A program made the translations under genes and the position numbers. From assembly GCF_020905375.1 (NCBI RefSeq), contig NZ_JAJJBU010000032.1, positions 30,784 through 94,783 on the forward strand: DNA of 64,000 nucleotides, in the 5' to 3' direction. The notes under the pieces are model-generated. The model did not search any database. It was not told the DNA's origin and worked only from the letters and a program-made list of their open reading frames with translations. Below are positions 1-12,447 of the stretch, piece by piece. Origin of the DNA: Arthrobacter cryoconiti. Its GTDB lineage: Bacteria > Actinomycetota > Actinomycetes > Actinomycetales > Micrococcaceae. Each line of letters opens with the position of its first letter. The first letter of the stretch is position 1.

Positions 1-866
1 GGTCTTTAGCCATGAGCGCCATACATAAACACGGCTCCGAGGAGCAAAAGAACGAGTGGCTGCCCCGGATGGCTGCTGGAGAGATCATCGGCTGCTTCGC
101 CCTGACAGAACCAAGTGCGGGATCCGATCCCGGCAACATGCTCACGTTCGCCCGCCGGGACGGAGCGCACTGGATCATCAGCGGCACCAAACGTTGGATA
201 GGAATGGCGTCGATCGCTGCCATCGCCATCGTTTGGGCACAGACTTCCGAAGGCGTACGCGGCTTCATTGTGCCCACTGACACGCCAGGCTTCACGACGT
301 CGAAAATCGAGCCAAAACTATCCCTGCGAGCTTCCATCCAATGCGACGTCGCCTTGGTGGACGTCCGGCTACCTGAAACGGCAATGCTCCCCCTGGCGAA
401 AGGCTTGCGCGGACCCTTCGAATGCCTCAATGAAGCTCGATACGGCATAATCTGGGGCGCGATGGGAGCTGCTCGCGACAGCTTCGAAACGGCGGTCAAA
501 TACTCTCAAGAACGACTCCAATTCGGCAAGCCACTGGCTGGATACCAGCTCACTCAGGAAAAGTTGGTTAATATGGCGTTGGAGATCAACAAAGGCATGC
601 TGGTGGCATTGCAGCTGGGCCGGCTCAAGGATGCCGGCGCTTTGTTACCGCACCAGATTTCATTGGGTAAACTCAACAACGTCCGCGAAGCGATCTCGAT
701 TTGCCGCGATGCGCGAGCCTTGCTCGGTGGGAACGGTATAACTCTTGATTACTCGCCCATGCGCCACGCGAACAACCTTGAATCCGTGCGTACCTACGAG
801 GGCACCGATGAAGTCCATACGCTGATCCTTGGTCATCACATCACCGGTATTCCGGCGTTCCGATGA
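1..866 (+). CDS. Glutaryl-CoA dehydrogenase-like acyl-CoA dehydrogenase (5' end cut by window)
   Basis: This is an acyl-CoA dehydrogenase, a flavoenzyme that introduces a double bond into acyl-CoA thioesters. The frame is open to the first base, so the N-terminal domain lies outside the window and the Met codon at 12 is internal. Visible family features are the TEPSAGSDPG block that binds flavin and substrate, the ERLQFGKPL helix, and the C-terminal RTYEGTDEVH motif whose Glu (codon 798-800) is the catalytic base. The context HANNLESVRTYEGTDE and the overall spacing match glutaryl-CoA dehydrogenases more than fatty acyl-CoA dehydrogenases. That would place it in lysine/tryptophan/glutarate breakdown. 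The substrate is inferred from resemblance only. Confidence 0.85.
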   Translation, partial: SLAMSAIHKHGSEEQKNEWLPRMAAGEIIGCFALTEPSAGSDPGNMLTFARRDGAHWIISGTKRWIGMASIAAIAIVWAQTSEGVRGFIVPTDTPGFTTSKIEPKLSLRASIQCDVALVDVRLPETAMLPLAKGLRGPFECLNEARYGIIWGAMGAARDSFETAVKYSQERLQFGKPLAGYQLTQEKLVNMALEINKGMLVALQLGRLKDAGALLPHQISLGKLNNVREAISICRDARALLGGNGITLDYSPMRHANNLESVRTYEGTDEVHTLILGHHITGIPAFR

Positions 867-910
867 TGCTAGCCGGCGGAACAGACTCGCCACCGTGTAA
901 GACTTGATAC

Positions 911-1333
911 ATGGACCTGAACGTTTCACCTGAGCTGATAATTCCAGCAGCTGAGCTGGCGTGGAAGTTCTCCCGGTCCTCCGGTCCCGGCGGTCAACAC
1001 GTCAATAAAACGGAGACCCGAGTAGAACTCTCCTGGAACATCACCGGATCATTGGCAATTTCCGAGGAACAACGGGATAACATTAGCGCCAGGTTGGCGG
1101 CTCGCTTGATCGCAGGAACACTCATCGTGACCGCCTCCGAACATCGCTCACAGCTGCGCAACCGCGAGATTGCGCTGAATAAAATGGCAAAAATCCTCGC
1201 CCAGGCGCTTGCCCCGCAGGGGCCGCAACGCCGTGCTAGCAAAGCAAGCCGTAGCTCACGCAGACGCCATCAGGCCGCAAAGCAGCAACGCTCAGCCACC
1301 AAACAGCTTCGCCAGCGACCGTCCGCCGATTAG
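911..1333 (+). CDS. arfB: Peptidyl-tRNA hydrolase ArfB (ribosome rescue)
   Basis: A 140-residue protein with the release-factor GGQ motif inside SSGPGGQHVNKTET (GGQ at residues 27-29), the catalytic loop that hydrolyses peptidyl-tRNA. It ends in a strongly basic tail rich in Arg, Lys, Ser and Gln (about residues 105-140). In ArfB/YaeJ this tail enters the empty mRNA channel of stalled ribosomes. The length and architecture (RF-1 catalytic domain plus basic tail, no codon-recognition domain) are those of ArfB rather than RF1/RF2. It acts on non-stop 70S ribosomes. It stands alone, 44 nt after the dehydrogenase gene. No strong ribosome binding site precedes the ATG at 911. Confidence 0.92.
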   Translation: MDLNVSPELIIPAAELAWKFSRSSGPGGQHVNKTETRVELSWNITGSLAISEEQRDNISARLAARLIAGTLIVTASEHRSQLRNREIALNKMAKILAQALAPQGPQRRASKASRSSRRRHQAAKQQRSATKQLRQRPSAD

Positions 1334-1435
1334 ATTGCGCTCTCGGTGCCTGCTTCTCCCCCGCTAGGCTGGAAGTTGCAAAGAGACAAGCTGCGATCAA
1401 ACACAGAGCTCAAACACAGATAGGAAAGCACCGCC

Positions 1436-1903
1436 ATGACCCAACGTCGGATGAATGTAGAGTCTTTCAACCTCGATCACCGAAGCGTTCAGGCACCCTA
1501 TGTGCGTGTTGCCGACCGTAAGGAACTTCGTCATGGGGACGTCATTACAAAATATGACGTGCGATTTACCCAACCAAATGCGGCCCATCTGGCTATGAAG
1601 ACTGTCCACTCACTTGAGCATCTCTTTGCCGAACATTCGCGCAACCATTCACAGGCCGTTATCGATTTCTCTCCGATGGGATGCCAAACGGGGTTTTACC
1701 TCATCATGGAAGGCGAGCCTGATATCCCTGCCGTGCTCAGTCTCATCGAAGCGACCCTGACGGATGTATTGGCCGCTGTCGAGGTACCTGCCGCCAACGA
1801 AACTCAATGCGGGTGGGGTGCCAACCACTCACTCGAGGCAGCTCAGGACGCCGCCCGCGCGTTCCTCAAGGAACGTGCTCAGTGGGAGAACGTGATCGCG
1901 TGA
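1436..1903 (+). CDS. luxS: S-ribosylhomocysteine lyase LuxS
   Basis: LuxS cleaves S-ribosylhomocysteine to homocysteine and DPD, the precursor of autoinducer-2. The 155-residue length is normal. The metal site is visible as HSLEH (His58, Glu61, His62), with Ser in the usual Thr position, and as Cys125 in the NETQCGWG segment. The catalytic Cys is Cys83 in [16 protein letters not shown] upstream serves as ribosome binding site. The stop overlaps the GTG start of the nucleosidase gene, so the two consecutive enzymes of S-adenosylhomocysteine recycling are translationally coupled. Confidence 0.95.
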   Translation: MTQRRMNVESFNLDHRSVQAPYVRVADRKELRHGDVITKYDVRFTQPNAAHLAMKTVHSLEHLFAEHSRNHSQAVIDFSPMGCQTGFYLIMEGEPDIPAVLSLIEATLTDVLAAVEVPAANETQCGWGANHSLEAAQDAARAFLKERAQWENVIA

Positions 1904-2667
1904 AGCACGTTGACGTAATTGTCATTGCAGCCATGGAAGAGGAAATTATTCCCTTCTTAGAACGTGCCACCGCGGTCAGTGATGCTGTTCATCGGGGCAA
2001 CTCAATTCACCGCACAGTTAGTATCAAGGGCGCTAACGTGCGGTTGGTACAAGGTGGAATCGGACTTGTCAACGCCGCGGGCGCTGCAACTTCAGCCCTA
2101 CTCGGTGCCGGTTCGCGCGAGCATAAAGCGCCGGCTCCGCTCGTTATTAGTGCAGGAAGTGCAGGTGGGCTCGGTGAGCAGGTACGCGTAGGGGATGTGG
2201 TGGTGGGAACAAATCACATCAACGCCGACGCCGACGCCCGGGCGTTTGGCTATGAGCTCGGCCAAGTCCCGGGCATGCCAGCTTCCTACCCTGTCCCAGC
2301 GTTTCTTCGCGATGTCAGCACTTTCGTTCCACCTGCGGAGGGGCTAGTTGCTCGAGTGCATCATGGACTCATCGTTTCCAGCTACGCCTTTGTTGGTCAC
2401 GAACGGGCAGTGCTCATCAAAGGCCAGTTTGAACAAGTTCTGGCGACAGACATGGAATCCTCGGCAATCGCGCAAACGGCTCGCGCTTACGAGGCGCCTT
2501 TTCTAGCTATTCGCGGGATCTCCGATCTGTGCGGGCCAAGCGCCGATGCGGACTTCCTGAGCCATGTTGACGATGCTGCCGAGCGCTCAGCCGAAGTTGC
2601 GTTGAGCGTCATGGACTCTTGGCTGGCCAGTCTGTCACAGCGGGTGCAGGCCCCCACAACGGCGTAG
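1900..2667 (+). CDS. mtnN: 5'-methylthioadenosine/S-adenosylhomocysteine nucleosidase
   Basis: This enzyme removes adenine from S-adenosylhomocysteine and methylthioadenosine, supplying the LuxS substrate. I chose the GTG at 1900 because it overlaps the luxS stop (GTGA) and yields a 255-residue protein starting [15 protein letters not shown], the standard family N-terminus with the catalytic Glu. A longer frame from 1807 would only add luxS-overlapping nonsense. Further family motifs are GSAGGLG, the DADARAFGY substrate loop, [11 protein letters not shown] with the ribose-binding Met-Glu, and AIRGISD carrying the catalytic Asp. Confidence 0.94.
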   Translation: MKHVDVIVIAAMEEEIIPFLERATAVSDAVHRGNSIHRTVSIKGANVRLVQGGIGLVNAAGAATSALLGAGSREHKAPAPLVISAGSAGGLGEQVRVGDVVVGTNHINADADARAFGYELGQVPGMPASYPVPAFLRDVSTFVPPAEGLVARVHHGLIVSSYAFVGHERAVLIKGQFEQVLATDMESSAIAQTARAYEAPFLAIRGISDLCGPSADADFLSHVDDAAERSAEVALSVMDSWLASLSQRVQAPTTA

Positions 2668-2703
2668 TGGCGCAGCCGAACGTTGAGCACATACCCTTAG
2701 ATC

Positions 2704-3384
2704 ATGTCCGTCTCTGATTTATCCACGAGTACTCAGAACTACCTCAAAGCTGTGTGGAGTCTGGCCGAGTGGTCACAGACTCCGGTCACCGCAACCTTGA
2801 TCGCGGCGAAGACGGAACTGAAGCTATCTTCCGTTTCGGACGCGGTGCGCAAGCTTTCTGCGCAGGGGCTATTGGTGCATTCCCCGTATGGGTCTGTTGA
2901 ACTAACGCCCACGGGGCAAGAGTATGCGTTGGCAATGGTACGGCGGCATCGATTGATCGAGTCATTTCTAGTGAGTGTGCTGGGCTATGGTTGGGATCAA
3001 GTACACGATGAAGCGGAGAACCTGGAGCACGCGGTCTCCGATTTTCTGGTGAACCGGATCGATGAGTTCCTTAATTTCCCCTCTCGGGATCCCCACGGCG
3101 ATCCCATCCCGGCCGCTGATGGCACAGTCGTCTTTCCTGACGCCGTCCAGCTGACGGAAGTTGGTGCTGGTCAGGCTGTTCTGGTGGAACGGATCTCGGA
3201 TGCGGATCCACTTCTACTGCAGTTCTTCTTAGAACAAAAAATCGTCTTGGGGGCACGGCTTCAGATCGGCGCTGGGGCGCCTTTCTCAGACTCGATAGAC
3301 GTTCGGGTGGCTGGCTCTACTTCATCGCTCGCCCTCGGCCGCGCAGCCACTGATGCCCTGTACGTCTCCATTGTCCAGAATTGA
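2704..3384 (+). CDS. mntR: DtxR-family metalloregulator, manganese type (MntR)
   Basis: A 226-residue DtxR-family repressor with an N-terminal winged helix (about 1-75), a metal-binding dimerization domain (75-145) and a C-terminal FeoA/SH3-like domain (about 155-226). Iron regulators carry Cys102 in HDEACRWEH; here the equivalent segment is HDEAENLEH, so Glu105 replaces that Cys. Asn12 lies where DtxR has Met10. In this family a Glu in place of the Cys marks Mn(II)-responsive MntR proteins. The other ligands are kept: His82, Glu86, His101, Glu108 and His109. The gene converges with a Mn-type ABC transporter operon, its obvious target. The manganese assignment comes from ligand residues plus context. 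Confidence 0.88.
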   Translation: MSVSDLSTSTQNYLKAVWSLAEWSQTPVTATLIAAKTELKLSSVSDAVRKLSAQGLLVHSPYGSVELTPTGQEYALAMVRRHRLIESFLVSVLGYGWDQVHDEAENLEHAVSDFLVNRIDEFLNFPSRDPHGDPIPAADGTVVFPDAVQLTEVGAGQAVLVERISDADPLLLQFFLEQKIVLGARLQIGAGAPFSDSIDVRVAGSTSSLALGRAATDALYVSIVQN

Positions 3385-3426
3385 ACGGTTGTCACTCTAA
3401 AAAGTACGACGGCGGCAACCTTGACC

Positions 3427-4302
3427 TTAGCTAGAGGGCTCTAGGGATCCTCGACGTCGTCGGGCCAATATCCGTTGACCCACAAGCCCATGCCGCGGAC
3501 TGAAAAGGTAAACGGCAGTGAAAGCTGCCCCTTGAGTGAGAACCACCATGCCCCCGGAGGCGGTGTCTAGGTAATAACTCAGGTATAGGCCAATGCCAGC
3601 GCACATCGCTGAAATTACGGGAGCGATGACCAGCATCCGTCCAAATCTATCGGTGAGAAGGTAAGCCGTAGCCCCAGGAATGATGAGCATCGCGACGACA
3701 AGAACCACTCCCACCGCTTGGAGTGCGACCACAGCCGTGAGGGCAAGAAGACCCAAGAGTGCGGCGCCAAGCAACTTGGGGTTGAGCCCGATGGCGTGAG
3801 CATGGGTGGGGTCGAAAGCGAAGAGGGTAAAGTCCCGGCGTTTGATCACTAAAATCGTGAAGGTGATGGCACCCAAGACGATGATCTGGGTGAGATCCGC
3901 CCATGAGACACCCAGCAAGTTCCCGAAGATGATGTGGAACAGATCTGTCTGAGATGGCGTGATGGAAATCAGGACAAGGCCCAGAGCAAACAAGGTGGTG
4001 AAGACGATTCCGATCGCGGCATCCTCCTTAACCCTGCTAGTATCGCGCACCAAACCGATGAGTCCCACGGCAAGGAACCCGAAGGCAACTGCGCCAACCG
4101 CAAAGGGAACCCCCACGATGTACGCGAGAACAACCCCTGGTAGAACCGCGTGAGAAACGGCGTCGCCCATTAATGACCAACCAATAAGAACAAGCCAACA
4201 AGAGAGTAGTGCACACACTATTGAAGCGATCAGCGTGGTCGCTAGGGCCCTAACCATAAAGTCGTAGCTGAGAGGTTCGAGGAAGAAAACTATCAGGTTC
4301 AT
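3427..4302 (-). CDS. mntC: Manganese/zinc-type ABC transporter permease
   Basis: This is the membrane subunit of an ABC-3 family metal importer: 291 residues with about eight hydrophobic segments and the family's characteristic DAVSHAVLPGVVLAY loop that contacts the ATPase. It is the last gene of a three-gene minus-strand operon (binding protein, ATPase, permease). Its start overlaps the ATPase stop by 4 nt. Metal preference cannot be read from this subunit; it is taken from the binding protein and the regulator. Confidence 0.92.
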   Translation of the reverse strand: MNLIVFFLEPLSYDFMVRALATTLIASIVCALLSCWLVLIGWSLMGDAVSHAVLPGVVLAYIVGVPFAVGAVAFGFLAVGLIGLVRDTSRVKEDAAIGIVFTTLFALGLVLISITPSQTDLFHIIFGNLLGVSWADLTQIIVLGAITFTILVIKRRDFTLFAFDPTHAHAIGLNPKLLGAALLGLLALTAVVALQAVGVVLVVAMLIIPGATAYLLTDRFGRMLVIAPVISAMCAGIGLYLSYYLDTASGGMVVLTQGAAFTAVYLFSPRHGLVGQRILARRRRGSLEPSS

Positions 4303-5042
4303 ACTGTGGTACCCCTGTTCAGAACGTCCAGACCAAAGGCGAGGGCGAGGTTGTTAGGTTTCAGAACCTCATGTGGATCTCCGTGCATCAGCACCCTGCG
4401 CATGAGCAAAACTGCCTCGTCCGCCAAGATGGGAACAGCGTGCAGATCGTGGGTAGAGACAAGGATCGTGGCACCGTCAGCAGAGAGTTCGCGCAATAAG
4501 GTGGTCATCGTTGCTTCCGAGCGTTTGTCGACCCCAGCAAATGGTTCATCCAGCAGGAGAACAGACGCACCTTGGGCAATTCCGCGTGCCACGAAGGCAC
4601 GTTTTTTCTGCCCGCAGGAGAGCTGCCCGATCGCACGCGACGCGTAGTCAGTGAGCTCGACGCGTTCAAGCGCATGATCGACGGCGTCGTTGTCACTCTT
4701 CTTTGCGTGTCGTCTCAATCCCATGTGGCCGAAGCGTCCCATCATGACGACGTCTCGCACCGACAGCGGGAAATCCCAGTCAATCTCCTCACTTTGCGGC
4801 ACATACCCGATTGCACCACTCTTGCGGGATTTTAGCGGGCTTGCCCCGTTAATGAGCACTGTTCCCGAATCTGGGCGAACCATACCCATAATCGCCTTAA
4901 AGAGGGTGGACTTCCCTGACCCGTTCATCCCCACAAGTGCGCAGACGCGGCCCGGATCCAGAGTGATGTTGGCGTGGTCCAGTGCCAATACTTCGCCGTA
5001 GTGGACCGTGACGTTGCGGACCTCTATGGACGGGACGCTCAT
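4299..5042 (-). CDS. mntB: Manganese/zinc-type ABC transporter ATP-binding protein
   Basis: A 247-residue ATPase subunit that drives metal import. Visible elements are the Walker A GMNGSGKST, the signature segment written LSCGQKKRAF (Cys-Gly instead of the usual Gly-Gly, a common variant in this metal-transporter branch), the Walker B VLLLDEPFAGVD and the switch His in STHDLH. It overlaps both neighbours by 4 nt, indicating translational coupling in the order binding protein, ATPase, permease. Confidence 0.93.
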   Translation of the reverse strand: MSVPSIEVRNVTVHYGEVLALDHANITLDPGRVCALVGMNGSGKSTLFKAIMGMVRPDSGTVLINGASPLKSRKSGAIGYVPQSEEIDWDFPLSVRDVVMMGRFGHMGLRRHAKKSDNDAVDHALERVELTDYASRAIGQLSCGQKKRAFVARGIAQGASVLLLDEPFAGVDKRSEATMTTLLRELSADGATILVSTHDLHAVPILADEAVLLMRRVLMHGDPHEVLKPNNLALAFGLDVLNRGTTV

Positions 5043-5980
5043 GAATTTTTCCCGGTGAGTGCCTTGATGATCACAGCTGAATCATGGCGGATCAGGTCCA
5101 GATAAGTCGGTACCGGACCATTCGCTTCTGAGAGCGAGTCAACGTAGAGGGTGCCACCAAAGCTCGTGCCGGACGCTTCAACGACTTGGCGCATCGGTGC
5201 GTCAGAGATGGTGGATTCGCAGAATACAGCCGGCACTTTGTTGGCCTTGACATACTCGATCGCAGACACGATCTGCGCCGGCGTGGCCTGCTGTTCGGCA
5301 TTAACAGCCCAGATGTACTTCTCACTCAATCCTGCGTCGCGGGCTAGATAGGAGAAGGCGCCTTCACAGGTAACTAGTGCCCGCTGGTTCATTGGAAGCA
5401 TTGCCAGCTCTTTGACAAGCTCATCCTGGATACTTTGGAGCTTCTGCTTGTACTCATCACCATTGGCCCTGTAGTCCCCCGCATGCTGTGGGTCTAAAGC
5501 GCTAAAAGCCGTGATCATGTTTTCAACGTAGATCTGCACATTCAGGGGGCTCATCCACGCGTGTGGGTTCGGTTTACCAGCATATGCGTCCTCGGTGATG
5601 GAGAGTTCGTCAATGCCAGCACTGACCACAACATGCGGAACTTTCAACCCGTCCAAGAACTGACTAAACCACACTTCTAAGTTCAGCCCGTTATCAAGAA
5701 TTAGGTCCGCCTTGCTGGCTTTTTTGATATCCCCCGGCGTTGGTTCGTAGCCATGGATCTCTGCCCCGACTTTCGTAATTGACTTAACTTCCAGATGCCC
5801 TCCCGCGACGTTCTCGGCCATGTCAGAAAGGACTGTGAACGTAGTCAACACCAGTGGGCGATCATCGCTGGCCGCGCTTTCGGCGTCGGCGTTGCCGCAA
5901 GCAGACAGCACGAACGTAAGCGCAGCAACGCATAGGAACGAGAGGGTGCGGCACGCGTGTGGAATCAACTGTCGGGGCAT
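5039..5980 (-). CDS. mntA: Metal ABC transporter solute-binding lipoprotein (manganese type)
   Basis: A cluster A-I metal-binding lipoprotein. The signal peptide ends in the lipobox LSAC, so the mature protein is lipid-anchored outside the membrane. Ligands fit the Mn/Fe set: His in GAEIHGYEP, His in PNPHAWMSP, Glu in CEGAFSYL (zinc binders usually have His here) and Asp in LYVDSLSE. The frame also opens at a GTG at 6004. I prefer the ATG at 5980 because it starts a standard signal peptide (MPRQL...) and has an AGAAAG ribosome-binding-like stretch upstream. It is the first gene of the operon, divergent from nrdEF. Confidence 0.9.
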   Translation of the reverse strand: MPRQLIPHACRTLSFLCVAALTFVLSACGNADAESAASDDRPLVLTTFTVLSDMAENVAGGHLEVKSITKVGAEIHGYEPTPGDIKKASKADLILDNGLNLEVWFSQFLDGLKVPHVVVSAGIDELSITEDAYAGKPNPHAWMSPLNVQIYVENMITAFSALDPQHAGDYRANGDEYKQKLQSIQDELVKELAMLPMNQRALVTCEGAFSYLARDAGLSEKYIWAVNAEQQATPAQIVSAIEYVKANKVPAVFCESTISDAPMRQVVEASGTSFGGTLYVDSLSEANGPVPTYLDLIRHDSAVIIKALTGKNS

Positions 5981-6063
5981 TGGTCTTTGTTCTTTCTTTT
6001 GCACGGCGGCTCAAGATTTGAGGGCCAGTCCTTTGGTCACTCGAATACCTTCATCATATTGTT

Positions 6064-6090
6064 CGTCTAGACGTAGTTGCAAATTACAAC
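6064..6090. promoter_or_regulatory. Palindromic candidate operator region between mntABC and nrdEF
   Basis: Two inverted repeats sit just upstream of the manganese transporter operon: the perfect 10-bp palindrome CGTCTAGACG (6064-6073) and the GTTG-N7-CAAC repeat (6076-6090). Their position in the divergent region makes them candidate MntR sites. Neither closely matches a DtxR or MntR consensus that I can state with certainty, so this is an inference from symmetry and location. Confidence 0.35.
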
Positions 6091-6121
6091 CGGACGTAGA
6101 TAAGCTGTGATTGGTCATGTA

Positions 6122-6137
6122 GTACTAGATGTGGTGT
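6122..6137 (+). promoter_or_regulatory. NrdR box 1 (candidate)
   Basis: The sequence GTACTAGATGTGGTGT keeps the core of the NrdR consensus acaCwAtATaTwGtgt (C-T-A, A-T, T, G at the key positions; 11 of 16 by my alignment). NrdR is the ATP/dATP-sensing zinc-ribbon repressor of ribonucleotide reductase genes. The companion box starts exactly 32 bp downstream, the usual three-turn spacing of NrdR box pairs. The boxes lie about 300 bp before nrdE. Confidence 0.7.
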
Positions 6138-6153
6138 CTGAAGCAAGTTTGAA

Positions 6154-6169
6154 CCACAACATGTAGTCG
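6154..6169 (+). promoter_or_regulatory. NrdR box 2 (candidate)
   Basis: The sequence CCACAACATGTAGTCG matches the NrdR consensus core (C-A-A, A-T, T-A-G; 11 of 16). It begins 32 bp after box 1, on the same helical face. The tandem arrangement is much stronger evidence than either site alone. The boxes precede a leader ORF and nrdE. Confidence 0.7.
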
Positions 6170-6200
6170 CGCTGAATTGTCGTCAACGAAGGAGGTCTCT

Positions 6201-6281
6201 ATGGTCGCGAAGGAAACCACGGACTTCCCCGTGCCGTCACAACTGCAAGCAACACCACTTTCGGTGAGCATTATGCCCTAG
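6201..6281 (+). CDS. Leader peptide / short ORF of 26 codons upstream of nrdE
   Basis: An ATG at 6201 follows a textbook Shine-Dalgarno (AAGGAGG, 6189-6195) at good spacing and opens a 26-codon frame starting MVAKETTDF and ending in TAG at 6281. It has no recognisable domain and does not resemble NrdH or NrdI, which usually occupy this position. It lies between the NrdR boxes and nrdE, leaving about 160 nt before the nrdE start. It could be a regulatory leader peptide, a remnant of a deleted gene, or a small protein. The ribosome binding site is the main evidence. Confidence 0.45.
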   Translation: MVAKETTDFPVPSQLQATPLSVSIMP

Positions 6282-6443
6282 CCCGGCCATTACCTCCGCC
6301 AGGTGTTATGTTCCCCAGCTATATCGCTTAGAGCTTCTTGGCACCGACCGAGGTACCCTTCGCGGACGCGAAGACCTCGCGGATTTCGGGGAGCGCAACC
6401 CCATCGCCACAACACCCGCCGCCACACTATTGAAGGAGCCCTC

Positions 6444-10596
<4,153 letters not shown>

Positions 10597-10646
10597 TAGA
10601 TTTCCTTGAAGTCAGTGGAGCATATTGTCAGCGTGCAATAGCTCAC

Positions 10647-10661
10647 ATTTTGACACAAAAT
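10647..10661. promoter_or_regulatory. Candidate LysR binding site
   Basis: The perfect inverted repeat ATTTTG-ACA-CAAAAT contains the T-N11-A pattern of LysR-type operators. It sits in the 158-bp region between the divergent lysR and amidohydrolase genes. The assignment rests on symmetry and location. Confidence 0.5.
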
Positions 10662-10754
10662 CCCCTAGAGTTAGCATTCAGCGCTTTCGTGACTCTCTCC
10701 TATTTTTCCTGAATCAACGATTCCTCAGGCGCACTAACACTCGAAGGATTAGTA

Positions 10755-12371
10755 ATGCTTGAACAAAGCCTGTTCGTTAACGGACACTTCCATACCAACG
10801 GTCGGGATCGTTCAACCCCTGCGGCCGTTCTGGTCCGCGGCGAGAAGATCGTGGCTATGGGCACAGCCGAAGAGTTGCGACAGCACACCACCGGGAAAAT
10901 TGAGGTCATCGATCTTGGCGGTTCCACCGTCATCCCTGGCCTGACGGACGCCCACATTCACACCGCGAATTTGGCCAGGGAAATGGCCGCCGTTGACTTA
11001 CGCGGCACCGCGAACGTAGAACAAGCCCTAGAAAAGATCCGTGACTTCGCAGCGGGCCTGACACCCGGTGCTTGGATTTTCGGTGGGCGCTGGGATTTCA
11101 ATTCTTGGACGGTTCCCATACAGCCCAACCGACAGGCTCTGGACGCTGTGACAAGCGGACACCCTGCAGCACTTCCCAGCGTGGACGGACACACGGTCTG
11201 GGCAAATACGGCAGCACTTCGCGCGGTCGGAATTACGGCAAAGACCCCGGATCCGGTGGGCGGGGAAATACTACGCGATTCCTTTGGAGAGCCGACAGGA
11301 ATACTGCGCGAAACCGCTCACGATGCCCTCTCAGCCATCATGCACAGTGCCTCCGCCGGAGATTTGCGTGGCCAACTCAAGAGTGCGCAGGAGTTCTTGC
11401 TCTCTGTCGGACTGACCGGTGTCCACGACTTCGATGGCGAGGAATGCCTGACTGCCTACAAGGACCTGCAAGCCTCCGACGAACTGAAACTGCGCGTCTA
11501 CAAATCGATTCCTGCAGAGGCGCTCGAGCAGGCCATCAGCGAGGGCAGGACTACCGGCAGCGGAACTCCATGGCTTCGGACCGGGCCAGTGAAACTATTT
11601 TCCGACGGCGCACTGGGCTCGCACACCTGTCATGTCTCCGAGCCGTTCCCGGGAGAATCCGGAAATCTTGGCATCGAAGTTATGCCCTTCGACGACTTAC
11701 TGCGCCTTGTCCGTCGCGCGGCCGGCGCCGGCATTGCTGTGGCCACCCATGCCATTGGCGACCGGGCTAATCACTTGGTACTCAACGCTTACGAGCACCT
11801 GTCCAACCATCCTCTTGAAGCGTCCAAACAGACACCTGGATCACGCCAACTCCGGCATCGCATTGAACACACTCAACATCTACTTCCAGAGGATGTCACC
11901 CGTCTGGCTCGGCTCGGCGTCATTCCTTCCATGCAACCCACGCATTGCACCAGCGACTACCCTCTTGTCTCCACCTTGTTGGCCGGACGCAACGTGGCTT
12001 CGTACGCATGGCGGTCGTTGACCGACGCCGGCGCGATCCTGGCTTTCGGCTCCGACGCTCCCGTGGAGGGACCCAATCCACTCCACGGCATCCATGCGGC
12101 GCTCACGCGGCAGGACAAAAACAACAAACCCGACGGTGGTTGGCAGCCCGCACAACGTCTAACACTTAGTGAGGCGATCGCCGGATTTACCAGCGGCGCC
12201 GCCCACGCCTCCGGAGAGGAAGCGATCAAGGGCCGAATAGAACCTGGAATGCTGGCTGATTTCACAGTCTTAGCGCAGGATCCCTTCAAGGTTTGCGAAA
12301 AAGACGTGCGCGACCTTCCCGTAGAAGCCACCGTGGTGGGAGGAAAAGTGCGGTATCGAAAAGATGCTTGA
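10755..12371 (+). CDS. YtcJ-type amidohydrolase
   Basis: A 538-residue amidohydrolase of the Amidohydro_3/YtcJ group, a metal-dependent TIM-barrel hydrolase. The metal-binding HxH is His67-x-His69 in LTDAHIHTA. Further ligands are in HAIGDRAN, HRIEHTQHL and the late Asp motif FGSDAPVEGPNP. GAAGGA precedes the ATG at good distance. The gene begins a plus-strand run continuing into an amino-acid ABC transporter, so its substrate may be an N-acylated or otherwise conjugated amino acid taken up by that transporter. The family is functionally diverse, so the substrate is not established. Confidence 0.85.
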   Translation: MLEQSLFVNGHFHTNGRDRSTPAAVLVRGEKIVAMGTAEELRQHTTGKIEVIDLGGSTVIPGLTDAHIHTANLAREMAAVDLRGTANVEQALEKIRDFAAGLTPGAWIFGGRWDFNSWTVPIQPNRQALDAVTSGHPAALPSVDGHTVWANTAALRAVGITAKTPDPVGGEILRDSFGEPTGILRETAHDALSAIMHSASAGDLRGQLKSAQEFLLSVGLTGVHDFDGEECLTAYKDLQASDELKLRVYKSIPAEALEQAISEGRTTGSGTPWLRTGPVKLFSDGALGSHTCHVSEPFPGESGNLGIEVMPFDDLLRLVRRAAGAGIAVATHAIGDRANHLVLNAYEHLSNHPLEASKQTPGSRQLRHRIEHTQHLLPEDVTRLARLGVIPSMQPTHCTSDYPLVSTLLAGRNVASYAWRSLTDAGAILAFGSDAPVEGPNPLHGIHAALTRQDKNNKPDGGWQPAQRLTLSEAIAGFTSGAAHASGEEAIKGRIEPGMLADFTVLAQDPFKVCEKDVRDLPVEATVVGGKVRYRKDA

Positions 12372-12447
12372 CACGTCCACCGAAGTCACCTGACGAACTT
12401 TAGAACTCACCATTTTTAGCGAACAAAACTACTGAAAGAGAAATACT

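Noticed and set aside
6303..6443. N-terminal extension of NrdE from an upstream in-frame start
   Set aside because: The extra 47 residues do not look like NrdE, and the ATG at 6444 has a good ribosome binding site and the standard N-terminus.
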